Positions 14,629 to 22,325 of a stretch of 25,122 bases of DNA are shown here, piece after piece (the stretch's first letter is position 1; each line of letters starts with the position of its first letter). The notes beneath the pieces are model-generated. The model was given only the letters and a program-made list of their open reading frames with translations. It was not told the origin of the DNA and searched no databases. Made by a program: the position numbers and the translations under genes. Origin of the DNA: a virus. The DNA is taken from the IMG/VR virus record IMGVR_UViG_3300004278_000015, positions 1 through 25,122 of that record, one strand, 5' to 3'.

Positions 14629-17600
14629 TTAAATATGTTCTGCTATTATAGATGTGGTCATTGAATCACTGGATAGGCCTATGTTTAGAATTTTCCATTT
14701 CTCTGTTTCAGGGTTGGCAAATATACCATCAGACACAGGATGTCTAACATTGATAAAATCCCACTGATTGTATATAAGTGGAGTCATACCAAGCACATTA
14801 AATTCACAAGTAAATACCTTGTCTTTGTTGCGAGCAATAATGTGATCTCCAAAAATATCTGCTGTGGCTTCATCTCTTGTGTATTTGTGAGTCTTTTTAT
14901 CCGGCTGAGTCCCATGATCTGTAATTGAAGTAGCATCAGAATATGAAACTACAGTATTATCATTCATAGTTATTTTCAAGTCATTAATCAATTTATTATC
15001 TCTATATAACTTGAATGAATCCTCTTCAATTACATGGCACAGGAACATTCCTTCAAATACACCAAAGTCACTATCCACAGTGGTGATATCTGTGTGGGTA
15101 TCTCCTTTGTAAAATCCCATTACTTCACAGAAAAAATCTGACGCACCGGAATTGGCCATAACGCTGAAATTAAGAGTCCCAGCACCAGTAACAGCAGTAT
15201 CAAGATCAATAGTGAAAATCCCTGTTGTAATATTATAACCTACAGACCAGCTCAATATACTGCCATCTTCAATCAATGTAGCAACTTCAGATGCTAATAC
15301 AGATCCCCCTTTGTAAATGTCCTTTGTAGGAACAACAGATATTGTGGTTTGTACTTTGAAAGTCATAGAAAAATCAGCCACAGGAAATGTCCCTGATATT
15401 ACAAGATTAGTAGCATTCACTGTGGTTATAGTATATGTACCAGCATTTGATCCTGTGGTTATAATTAATACACTGGATGTAGTAACTCCATCCTTTATAA
15501 ATTGAGCCCCTGCTGACCCTAATATACTGCCCCCCAAAGTACAAGAGCCATCAGTATCAGAATATTGCTCTCTAATATCTAGGGTGGTTGTCTCTGCGTT
15601 TGTGGTAGATAAAAAAGCCCTTTTATGATGATTGTATGAGAATTGATCCACCCAATTTGATCCTGTAGTATCTTCAATTTCACTGATGAGATTTGAGGCA
15701 CTGAAAGGATCTGTGGATACAAAAGTCCTCATCGATGCTCTGTTTTGTTCGTCAAAATATATGAGTGATTTTAATTTCTTAGCAAAATCATCAATGAATT
15801 TATCTGTGTCCTGTGGTTTATTTTCCACGGCAAATTTCAATACAGAAGTGGAAACATCATTGCTAGCAATATTAAAAGAATCCATATTGATCTCAGCATC
15901 CACTAGGCCTAATTCATCCCTGATCAATTGCTCCACTATTGAAGCACCATTTTGACACACAGAAGATCTATTTATCTGGAAGTCAAGCCCTGTATCAGCT
16001 TCAGAGAAATCCCCCTCAATTACCAACACTGTCGCTGATGTAATTGATTTTATAGGATACTGACCGACTAAATTAGCATTTCCATCAGTAATTTCTAATA
16101 TATCACCCTCTTGAGCATCAACAGCAAAATCACCACCAGCAGATCCAAATTCATTTACAACAGCCCCAACTTGTGTTACCCCATCTGTCAGAGTAGTTTG
16201 CTGGACAGAATAAGCATCATCATCAACATGAGTTTCAGTGTACCCATCACCTGTTGCTCTTCCCACTGACCATGATCCAATGAACTGGCCAACACCGCCA
16301 AATTTTAAAACATCAGTAGGGCTGATAATTTTAGTACCTTTGTAATAAGCCACAACATGTTTAATAGTTAATTGTGCTGTCTTGTTTGTGTCAGCAGATA
16401 ATTTTCTTAGAGTAATTTTAAATTTCAATGCTGGTATATTAGGAGATCCTGAAACCAATAAGGCTGTAGGTTGTATTATTCTATCATAATCTGTATTGCC
16501 GGATAATTCTGATTGAGTATATGTTTGTATTACTGATAATACTGGCGGATTTACTTGCTGAACAAGTACGCTGAAATCAGCATCACCAGCACCAGCACCA
16601 CCATAACCGCACCAAGCATATAATCCACAATAGACTTCCTGATCAGAACTAAATGAGTCAATAGAATTCTGGATGTAAATTATTACATAACATTCATCCC
16701 CAGCCCCAGATCCGGCAGAAATATTTAATTTTCCACCTACATCATCCCAATCCACCATTAAATCTTCATTGGTAACTGATGTATTTGGATCAGCATTTGT
16801 GGTAACAGTATAATCTTTAATACAGGAAATATTCATTTCACAATTAGTGACTTTGCCGGCAGTATTATCCACACCCAATTCTATTATAGATCCTTCAATA
16901 TCATCATATCTAGCCATTTTTAAACCATCGGCAGTAGCATTAGAAAGTCTCATTGGAAAGTCGGATGTTTCAAATATTATATCAATATTTCTTACTGAAT
17001 TTACTGTGTCATAAGATCCTAATTGGTTGATACTAGCAAGAAAATATCTTTTATCATCAGCAACTCCTTCACCTAAATATAATAATTTAGGTACAGGGAT
17101 CTTGTCATCAGTAGGGTCAAATGGTAGCATTCCAGTACCAGATCTGCTATCCCATAGAGATCCGACTATGTAATCACCAAACACTACAGCTTTGATTTTC
17201 CCTGCTGTAGTATCATTTATCTTAGACACCATTGCTGTTAAAACATCAAATCCAATCACATCACCAATTTGTGTATCAGAAAATAGATCTTTAGACTTAG
17301 CATTTATTTCAACAGAATGGATATCAACAGAAGGTGAATCATCAACTTGCCCTTGAAAAATCTGAAATCTATCACTAGCATTTAATTGTGCTGATCCATC
17401 ATCGAAAATCAACCAGCATCTTATTGGTGTAGATTCTGGTTTTGGAAACAAAGTGGATCTGTAAAAATTAGAGAATAAATCATGATTATCTATTCCAAAG
17501 GAAATATCATTGACAATTCTCAATCCCCCTTCACGCTTAGAATTATAAGCAAATGCTGGTGGTGAAACAATTTCATCTTTATAATCTCTGTGGATTGAGA

Positions 17601-17940
17601 AAGTCATAGCCCCATCAGTTGCTGTCCATGTCCCTGAAATGACTAAAGTAGTTTCATTTGTAACACTATCAACAACATAAGTCCCATCATTAGATCCTCC
17701 GGTAATTACAACATCATCCCCAGCAGATACTTGATTTGTTACAAAAGTAGATCCAGCTGAAACTAACACAGACAATGATATTGTCCCAGCCCCATCAGTG
17801 CCAGATTCAACATCCTTGATAGTCACAGCAGATCCTAGGCAGAAATTTTCTTCAATGTAGGGAAAGTCAATTAAAAGCCTTGGTTTGGCACCAGCACGCC
17901 AAGCATATTTGGCAAGATGAGCGGATATAGGTTTGGCCAT
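14629..17940 (-). CDS. large tail-tip / baseplate hub-like protein with repeated modules
   Basis: An 1103-residue virion protein placed last in the tail module, where the central tail-tip or baseplate protein is usually found. The body reads as beta-rich domains: about 120-330 (RCWLIFDDGS ... FQIFQGQVDDS), a middle jelly-roll-like part (about 380-540) and a C-terminal hub-like part (about 980-1103, ARNKDKVFTCEFNVLG, NQWDFINVRHP) that resembles tail-tip proteins of the gp27/J type. Three copies of a module of about 75 residues, sharing the core GSNxGTYxIxSVTxxxxLVISG, occur at about 43-119, 585-658 and 796-866. They may be adhesion or decoration domains inserted in loops. The ATG overlaps the upstream stop (TAATG). 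Receptor binding is likely but not shown. Confidence 0.75.
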   Translation of the reverse strand: MAKPISAHLAKYAWRAGAKPRLLIDFPYIEENFCLGSAVTIKDVESGTDGAGTISLSVLVSAGSTFVTNQVSAGDDVVITGGSNDGTYVVDSVTNETTLVISGTWTATDGAMTFSIHRDYKDEIVSPPAFAYNSKREGGLRIVNDISFGIDNHDLFSNFYRSTLFPKPESTPIRCWLIFDDGSAQLNASDRFQIFQGQVDDSPSVDIHSVEINAKSKDLFSDTQIGDVIGFDVLTAMVSKINDTTAGKIKAVVFGDYIVGSLWDSRSGTGMLPFDPTDDKIPVPKLLYLGEGVADDKRYFLASINQLGSYDTVNSVRNIDIIFETSDFPMRLSNATADGLKMARYDDIEGSIIELGVDNTAGKVTNCEMNISCIKDYTVTTNADPNTSVTNEDLMVDWDDVGGKLNISAGSGAGDECYVIIYIQNSIDSFSSDQEVYCGLYAWCGYGGAGAGDADFSVLVQQVNPPVLSVIQTYTQSELSGNTDYDRIIQPTALLVSGSPNIPALKFKITLRKLSADTNKTAQLTIKHVVAYYKGTKIISPTDVLKFGGVGQFIGSWSVGRATGDGYTETHVDDDAYSVQQTTLTDGVTQVGAVVNEFGSAGGDFAVDAQEGDILEITDGNANLVGQYPIKSITSATVLVIEGDFSEADTGLDFQINRSSVCQNGASIVEQLIRDELGLVDAEINMDSFNIASNDVSTSVLKFAVENKPQDTDKFIDDFAKKLKSLIYFDEQNRASMRTFVSTDPFSASNLISEIEDTTGSNWVDQFSYNHHKRAFLSTTNAETTTLDIREQYSDTDGSCTLGGSILGSAGAQFIKDGVTTSSVLIITTGSNAGTYTITTVNATNLVISGTFPVADFSMTFKVQTTISVVPTKDIYKGGSVLASEVATLIEDGSILSWSVGYNITTGIFTIDLDTAVTGAGTLNFSVMANSGASDFFCEVMGFYKGDTHTDITTVDSDFGVFEGMFLCHVIEEDSFKLYRDNKLINDLKITMNDNTVVSYSDATSITDHGTQPDKKTHKYTRDEATADIFGDHIIARNKDKVFTCEFNVLGMTPLIYNQWDFINVRHPVSDGIFANPETEKWKILNIGLSSDSMTTSIIAEHI
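15343..15555 (-). repeat. tail module repeat, copy 3
   Basis: Protein-level repeat, residues about 796-866 of the tail-tip protein. Core TTGSNAGTYTITTVNATNLV then ISGTF ... MTFKV, preceded by GSAGAQF. Confidence 0.65.
15967..16188 (-). repeat. tail module repeat, copy 2
   Basis: Protein-level repeat, residues about 585-658 of the tail-tip protein. Core EGDILEITDGNANLVGQYPI then KSITSATVLVIEGDF ... LDFQI, preceded by GSAGGDF. This is the most diverged of the three copies. Confidence 0.6.
17584..17814 (-). repeat. tail module repeat, copy 1
   Basis: Protein-level repeat, residues about 43-119 of the tail-tip protein. Core TGGSNDGTYVVDSVTNETTL then VISGTW ... MTFSI, preceded by VSAGSTF. It sits in the N-terminal domain and splits it. 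Confidence 0.65.
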
Positions 17941-18320
17941 TATGTAGGTTCAGTTCTTAAGGTGAATGAGACATTTCTAAATAGGCCTGCAGAGATAGGG
18001 AATTGAAGTGTTCCAGCATCCCATAATGTTACTGTTCTGGCTACTGATAATTCATCTGTCCATGTAAATGGATTTGCTTGCCAATCTATGAGGGCATTGC
18101 TAAAAAAAGCAACTAATAAATCATGATCAGCTTTTGTAATTCTGTTAAGTTTTATTGACCACTTTTCTAAAGTATCACCCAATGAATGCGTTTTCTTAGA
18201 TCTTCCACCAGAAAGTCCTGTAATTTGATTTGGCTCATATTCATGTTGCATTGGCAGGGCATTCCCTTTGGCAAATGTATAGGTTGTTACTGTGGCTTTT
18301 GTAAAGGTTGCTAGTGCCAT
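17940..18320 (-). CDS. minor tail / distal-tail-like protein
   Basis: A 126-residue protein between the tape measure and the tail-tip genes, the usual place for a Dit-like or lambda gpM-like adaptor. It has a beta-rich, Trp-containing pattern (KWSIKLNRITKADHDLL, WQANPFTWTD, LWDAGTLQFPISAGL, FTLRTEP) seen in short phage tail proteins that close the tube at the tip. Both ends overlap neighbours by TAATG, showing tight coupling. Assigned from position and style, not from a catalytic motif. Confidence 0.65.
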   Translation of the reverse strand: MALATFTKATVTTYTFAKGNALPMQHEYEPNQITGLSGGRSKKTHSLGDTLEKWSIKLNRITKADHDLLVAFFSNALIDWQANPFTWTDELSVARTVTLWDAGTLQFPISAGLFRNVSFTLRTEPT

Positions 18321-20968
18321 TACATTGTACTCAAATTAGAATTTACACCACTATCAGATTCCACTTTTACCATTCCACTTTTTACAGCACCTTTCAATCC
18401 ATTATTAAATGCTCTAGGGTTGCTCATAAATAACCTTTCTAGTGACTTTGCATCCACAGCACTGATATTTGTATTATATACATCTCCACCTCCTGATTGT
18501 ACCACAGGATCTTGAAGTCTTTGGGCAAATTCTGATACTCCTCCTTGTCTTGTAACTGTAGGAGCATCCACAACAAACTCTCCTCTTTTCAATATGGCAG
18601 GAACATCATCACTGGCTCCACCACCACCTAAAACAGCACCACCACCAATGAACTTTTGCGCTCTGATAGTTGCTACTTGGATGGCTCCAATAGTTGCTAC
18701 TAGGCCTGCCTTGACTAAATTTGGCAAGGCCTTAATGACTCCCAAGGCAGTATTGGCTAGTGCTTCAGCAATTAAGAATGGTTTTTGTTTCTTTCGTGCT
18801 TTGGCTCTGTCCTTATCAGCTTTCTTATTTATTGCCTCAATTTTATCAGCTTTCTGTTTCTCAAGTTGTGCCTGCCTTTCCAGCATCTCCTCATCAGATA
18901 AATTTTGTCTGGCTAGTATCTCCTGACCGGCATTAAACTCCTCTTCAGCAAGTCTAATTTTTTCAGCAGTAGCACCATCGATCTCAGCCATCTCCTTACC
19001 CAGCAGGGCAGATCCTAAACCGCCAAGCATTTGCACATTTTGTAATGTACTTCCGAATGTTGCCGTGAGACTCTCTGATACAGATGTGCCCCAAGCATTT
19101 ATTTTATCCTGTAAATTTATAAATGATGATTCTGTACTCTTCTCAAATTCTTTCACTGGTTGTGGTTTAAATGCTAAATGAAGTCTTTGATCAATCTCTG
19201 CTGATGCCTCTTTTATTGTTCCCCCAACTAGATCAAATGTTTCCTTATTTGAATCAACTATGGCCTTGTTCCCATCGGCAACAGTTTGTGGAATTACATC
19301 AGTGTAAGTCTTATCTATAATCTGTGCTATCTGTTCCATAGCAATTTTCACTTGCCCCACAAATCCTTCATTAAATGAGGATAAATCGCCAGCAACATCT
19401 ACATCAGCAGTGAATTTGAAATCTCCAAAGGCCTGTTCCAAATTTGATATCCCTGTTATAGATCCCTTTTTAACTCCATCCATAATAATGCCAGCCATCA
19501 GAGCATTAATGCCAGCATCTTCAAACATTTTAAATAATTCTTTGGATGCTTTCCCATCTTTTAAATTGGCACTGATAACCTCATTCAGCTTTCCAAATTC
19601 TTTTCCACCACTATTTACAAATTCTTCAGCAACATCTCTGCCAAAAATATTAGCAAACTTCAATGCATTATTCCTTTGCTCTCCACCAAATAATATATTC
19701 TTAAAATCAATATCAAATGATTCCATACCGATCTTAAATGCTACCACAGCAGATTTTCCAGCAATTTTAAATATCTGGGAAATCAATGGTGGTAATAATG
19801 ATAATGAAACTTTTACTATATCTTTTACAGCTTGAAAAATTACACTTATATTTTTAAGGATCTCCTTGCCAACTACATCCCAGCCAATTTTCCCTAATCT
19901 TTCCATTTCATTATTTATTTTATCAATATCATCAGAAATGGCCTTTATGATCACATCACCTAGTGTGATAAGTATAGATATTACATTCTGTTTCATCCTA
20001 GCAAACTTGACATTTATAGAATCCAACATAATAGCAAAGGCCTTGTCTGTTGCACCGGCTGAATTTGCCATACCTTCTAGGCTCTCAGCGAGTTTTGTTG
20101 CTCCAGTGGTAGTAAGTGGGAGAACAGCCTGTAAAGACCTTATATTGCTGAATAATTGGGTAAATGTCTTGCCACTTTTTATCGATGCTTCCTTGACTTT
20201 GTTCAATGTGAACGCTAGGCCTTTTGTTTTCAATGTCAATTCTGAATTTTTTACACCTACGCTGTCCAGTGCCTTGGCCAGATCCTCTGATGGCTTTTGT
20301 AATTCTACAATCAATGCTCTGATGGCTGTCATTGCCTCTTCTGTTTTCTGTCCTTGGGATGTTAATGTTGCTAGAGATGCCCCGACTTCATTCAGGGATA
20401 CACCAGCAGGAGATGCAATTGAAACTAATCTACCAAATGAGCCGGATATTTCACCAATTGTTGTTTTACCTAATCTAACAATCGTGAATAATTTATCTGT
20501 AACTTTTACTGATTCTTCAGCAGATTTATTATAAGCATTCAATGTAGTGGTAAGCAGATCTGCTGACTTATCAACACTGGTAACACCACCAACAGCCAAT
20601 TTGGCTGAAGCATTTAATACTTGTGCTGATTCAGCAATCTTGAAAAAACCAGCAGAGACAATATCATATCTTGCCTTGACTAATGGCTGTAAGCCCTGCC
20701 CTGTGGCACTGGCTAGTCCTCTCAATTCCTTAGACATATTCTTGATAGTGTTCTCAGTAACATCATCCATCAAGGTAGTAACTTCCAATAGTCCTTTTTG
20801 TAAATCACCAGCCAATTTAGTAGATAGTAAACCAACCCCAATTGTTAATAATGCTAGATTTTTTGTTGACTTCACTGCTGATGATCCAATTTTCTGAATT
20901 CCGTGAGTTACAGCGGTGAATGCTTTCCGTGATTTATTATCAGCAATGATTGATATTTTTACAGCCAT
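18320..20968 (-). CDS. tail tape measure protein
   Basis: An 882-residue tape measure protein. Residues about 50-330 match the TP901-type core (LQKGLLEVTTLMDDV, GLASATGQGLQPLVKARYDI, GLTSQG-like LATLTSQGQKTEEAM). A long charged coiled coil follows at about 690-765 (EEEFNAGQEIL ... KADKDRAKARKKQK), then a Gly/Ala-rich hydrophobic segment (about 770-815) and the typical end DDVPAILKRGEFVV. It sets tail length: at about 0.15 nm per residue it would give a tail of about 130 nm (estimate). It starts one base after the stop of the frameshifted chaperone extension, as is standard in long-tailed phages. Both a siphovirus and a myovirus are possible; no sheath gene is seen in the window. Confidence 0.92.
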   Translation of the reverse strand: MAVKISIIADNKSRKAFTAVTHGIQKIGSSAVKSTKNLALLTIGVGLLSTKLAGDLQKGLLEVTTLMDDVTENTIKNMSKELRGLASATGQGLQPLVKARYDIVSAGFFKIAESAQVLNASAKLAVGGVTSVDKSADLLTTTLNAYNKSAEESVKVTDKLFTIVRLGKTTIGEISGSFGRLVSIASPAGVSLNEVGASLATLTSQGQKTEEAMTAIRALIVELQKPSEDLAKALDSVGVKNSELTLKTKGLAFTLNKVKEASIKSGKTFTQLFSNIRSLQAVLPLTTTGATKLAESLEGMANSAGATDKAFAIMLDSINVKFARMKQNVISILITLGDVIIKAISDDIDKINNEMERLGKIGWDVVGKEILKNISVIFQAVKDIVKVSLSLLPPLISQIFKIAGKSAVVAFKIGMESFDIDFKNILFGGEQRNNALKFANIFGRDVAEEFVNSGGKEFGKLNEVISANLKDGKASKELFKMFEDAGINALMAGIIMDGVKKGSITGISNLEQAFGDFKFTADVDVAGDLSSFNEGFVGQVKIAMEQIAQIIDKTYTDVIPQTVADGNKAIVDSNKETFDLVGGTIKEASAEIDQRLHLAFKPQPVKEFEKSTESSFINLQDKINAWGTSVSESLTATFGSTLQNVQMLGGLGSALLGKEMAEIDGATAEKIRLAEEEFNAGQEILARQNLSDEEMLERQAQLEKQKADKIEAINKKADKDRAKARKKQKPFLIAEALANTALGVIKALPNLVKAGLVATIGAIQVATIRAQKFIGGGAVLGGGGASDDVPAILKRGEFVVDAPTVTRQGGVSEFAQRLQDPVVQSGGGDVYNTNISAVDAKSLERLFMSNPRAFNNGLKGAVKSGMVKVESDSGVNSNLSTM

Positions 20969-21436
20969 CTATCCAGTACCATTTACTATAGAATTATGAA
21001 TAATAGTGATTTTATTCACCAACCTCAATAATACATCCTGATCAATTGGATCTGGATGGAGCATATAAATTGCATCTTGCATCATTTGTAAAGTGGGAAT
21101 TCTTGTTTCATAATTCTTTCCTGCTCTAGTAAATTTATATGATTGTGTTGGAGATAATTTATGTGTAAGATCGCAAACATCAAAGGCAAATGAATTATCC
21201 ACAGAAAGGTTGAGTGGAACATCTTGGATAACAGCACAATAATGATCTTCAACTTTAATAGTTCCAATGCCTTGCCCTTTCTTGTTTTGCCTCAACACTT
21301 CATATCGTGATTGAAATGTTTGTTTGCTCTTATCACAACTCGGAATTCTTTTTGTCTCACTACATTGAAGCCTACATTCTGAACAATAATTCCGGCCTAC
21401 ACCGAATGTGGCTGTTATCTCAACATAGTCTATTAA
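20969..21436 (-). CDS. tail assembly chaperone, frameshifted C-terminal (T) part
   Basis: This reading frame is made by a -1 shift from the gene before it. After the heptamer at 21442-21436 the -1 frame is open for 155 codons and stops at 20969, one base before the tape measure start. As a separate gene it would need a GTG at 21298 with no Shine-Dalgarno site, and the 46 codons before that GTG would stay unexplained. The first part of the extension has YCSECRLQCSETKRIPSCD, a cysteine cluster that could bind zinc. The fused product would be 346 residues. In lambda-like phages the equivalent GT protein bridges the tape measure and the tail tube protein during assembly. The frame was checked codon by codon by hand and contains no stop. 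Confidence 0.82.
   Translation of the reverse strand, partial: LIDYVEITATFGVGRNYCSECRLQCSETKRIPSCDKSKQTFQSRYEVLRQNKKGQGIGTIKVEDHYCAVIQDVPLNLSVDNSFAFDVCDLTHKLSPTQSYKFTRAGKNYETRIPTLQMMQDAIYMLHPDPIDQDVLLRLVNKITIIHNSIVNGTG
21395..21412 (-). promoter_or_regulatory. hairpin downstream of slippery site
   Basis: On the minus strand GCCACA and TGTAGGC form a six-pair stem with one bulged A around a TTCGG loop. It begins 23 nt after the slippery heptamer, further than the usual 5-9 nt, so its help in frameshifting is uncertain. Confidence 0.3.
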
Positions 21437-22008
21437 TTTTTTAAGTCTGTACCCTTATCTACTGATTCAATTGATGTATCAAATTGTAGTCCAAATAGTG
21501 GAATTAATATATCCATTGTGAAAGCAATTTTAATATCAGATGGAAACATCTTACCAAATTCATCTTTGGTGAATTCAAATACAGCACCATCATCATCACA
21601 AATATTATTCCAGCCAATTATATACCCTTCACAGAATTCAAAAGCCAATCCCAATTGTTCATCTTCCGTGAATTCTATTTTACCATTTTTGACCCATGTC
21701 CTTGCAATGTTTATGACTTCCCTGTCACCTGGTTTTCTGTACTTTAATGAGCATGATTCCAGTGGCTCTAGGATCTTCTTAATTTCAGCAATATAAAAAG
21801 ACTCTTTGTCAATTAGAATATTCTGCTTGCTCGATATTGCTTCTGGAACATCACCTTCCAACCCAGCAATCTTTTTATTGAGATTAATCAATTCAGTTTG
21901 CAATAAAGATAATTTATCACCTTCACTTTTAATCTCATTTTTGTAAATAAGGTGCTTGGGAATATCCCATGTATGCTCTTTGGTTGATCTGGTTATTTGT
22001 AATGACAT
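21433..22008 (-). CDS. tail assembly chaperone (G part)
   Basis: A 191-residue protein before the tape measure gene, acidic to neutral and helical, with the slippery sequence at its end. N-terminal part ITRSTKEHTWDIPKHLIY, coiled-coil-like region at about 30-60 (LSLLQTELINLNKKIAG), then Trp-rich WVKNGKIEFTEDEQLGLAFE. By position and by the -1 frameshift it is the G-like chaperone that coats the tape measure protein during tail assembly. The start ATG follows AAAGG. In lambda G and GT are both made, at a ratio set by the shift. Here the ratio cannot be read. Sequence similarity to a named family is not recognised; the assignment rests on gene order and the frameshift. Confidence 0.78.
   Translation of the reverse strand: MSLQITRSTKEHTWDIPKHLIYKNEIKSEGDKLSLLQTELINLNKKIAGLEGDVPEAISSKQNILIDKESFYIAEIKKILEPLESCSLKYRKPGDREVINIARTWVKNGKIEFTEDEQLGLAFEFCEGYIIGWNNICDDDGAVFEFTKDEFGKMFPSDIKIAFTMDILIPLFGLQFDTSIESVDKGTDLKN
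21436..21442 (-). promoter_or_regulatory. -1 ribosomal frameshift site A AAA AAT
   Basis: In the reading frame of the upstream gene the codons are TTA AAA AAT TAA. The heptamer A AAA AAT fits the X XXY YYZ rule, lies directly before the stop codon, and slipping back one base enters the long open frame that ends at the tape measure gene. Confidence 0.85.
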
Positions 22009-22026
22009 CTTAGTGCCTTTCTGTTA

Positions 22027-22323
22027 TTAGTTGTGACTGATCTTTTCAATGAGATCACTTTTAGTATCTCCTGAATTGTATGGAATTTTTTCATCATCCA
22101 TCCAATCTTTAATATCTGCCTTCACCCAACTATCATCAGGAAATTCTTTTTCAATTTCATTGATAACTTTATTGTCTAGGGTGATCTGTCCTAAATTAGC
22201 CGGATATGATTCAATAATAGCAATAGCATCAGCATCATTTTCATCACAAATGAATGTGCCTGTCATAGATGAAATGCCCTTGTATTTAAATCTCTTTGAA
22301 GGTAACTTGTATTTAAGTTTCAT
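22027..22323 (-). CDS. small protein with HeH/SAP-like C-terminus
   Basis: A 98-residue protein. The last 30 residues (VKADIKDWMDDEKIPYNSGD, then TKSDLIEKI) look like a HeH/LEM or SAP-like helix-extended-helix motif, common at the ends of small phage proteins encoded near head-tail genes. The N-terminal part (KYKLPSKRFKYKGISSMTG, FICDENDADAIAIIES) is a short beta-rich piece. It starts 3 bases after the tail-tube paralogue without a Shine-Dalgarno site and so depends on coupling. Probably a tail assembly or completion protein. Confidence 0.6.
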   Translation of the reverse strand: MKLKYKLPSKRFKYKGISSMTGTFICDENDADAIAIIESYPANLGQITLDNKVINEIEKEFPDDSWVKADIKDWMDDEKIPYNSGDTKSDLIEKISHN

Positions 22324-22325
22324 TT

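Noticed and set aside
14570-14640. T9/A7 tract after the tail-tip gene as a terminator
   Set aside because: Only A-T pairs and a short bulged stem (AACCCTAT/ATAGGTT); not enough to call a terminator.
18594-18926. Plus-strand ORF rich in Ala/Pro
   Set aside because: A shadow of the Ala/Gly-rich C-terminal part of the tape measure gene.
19866-20534. 222-codon plus-strand ORF within the tape measure gene
   Set aside because: It lies fully opposite a clear tape measure protein and has no start signal or recognisable domain.
21082-21267. 61-codon minus-strand ORF overlapping the chaperone T part
   Set aside because: Another frame within the open -1 frame of the chaperone. It has no ribosome site and a Leu/Ile-rich unlikely sequence.
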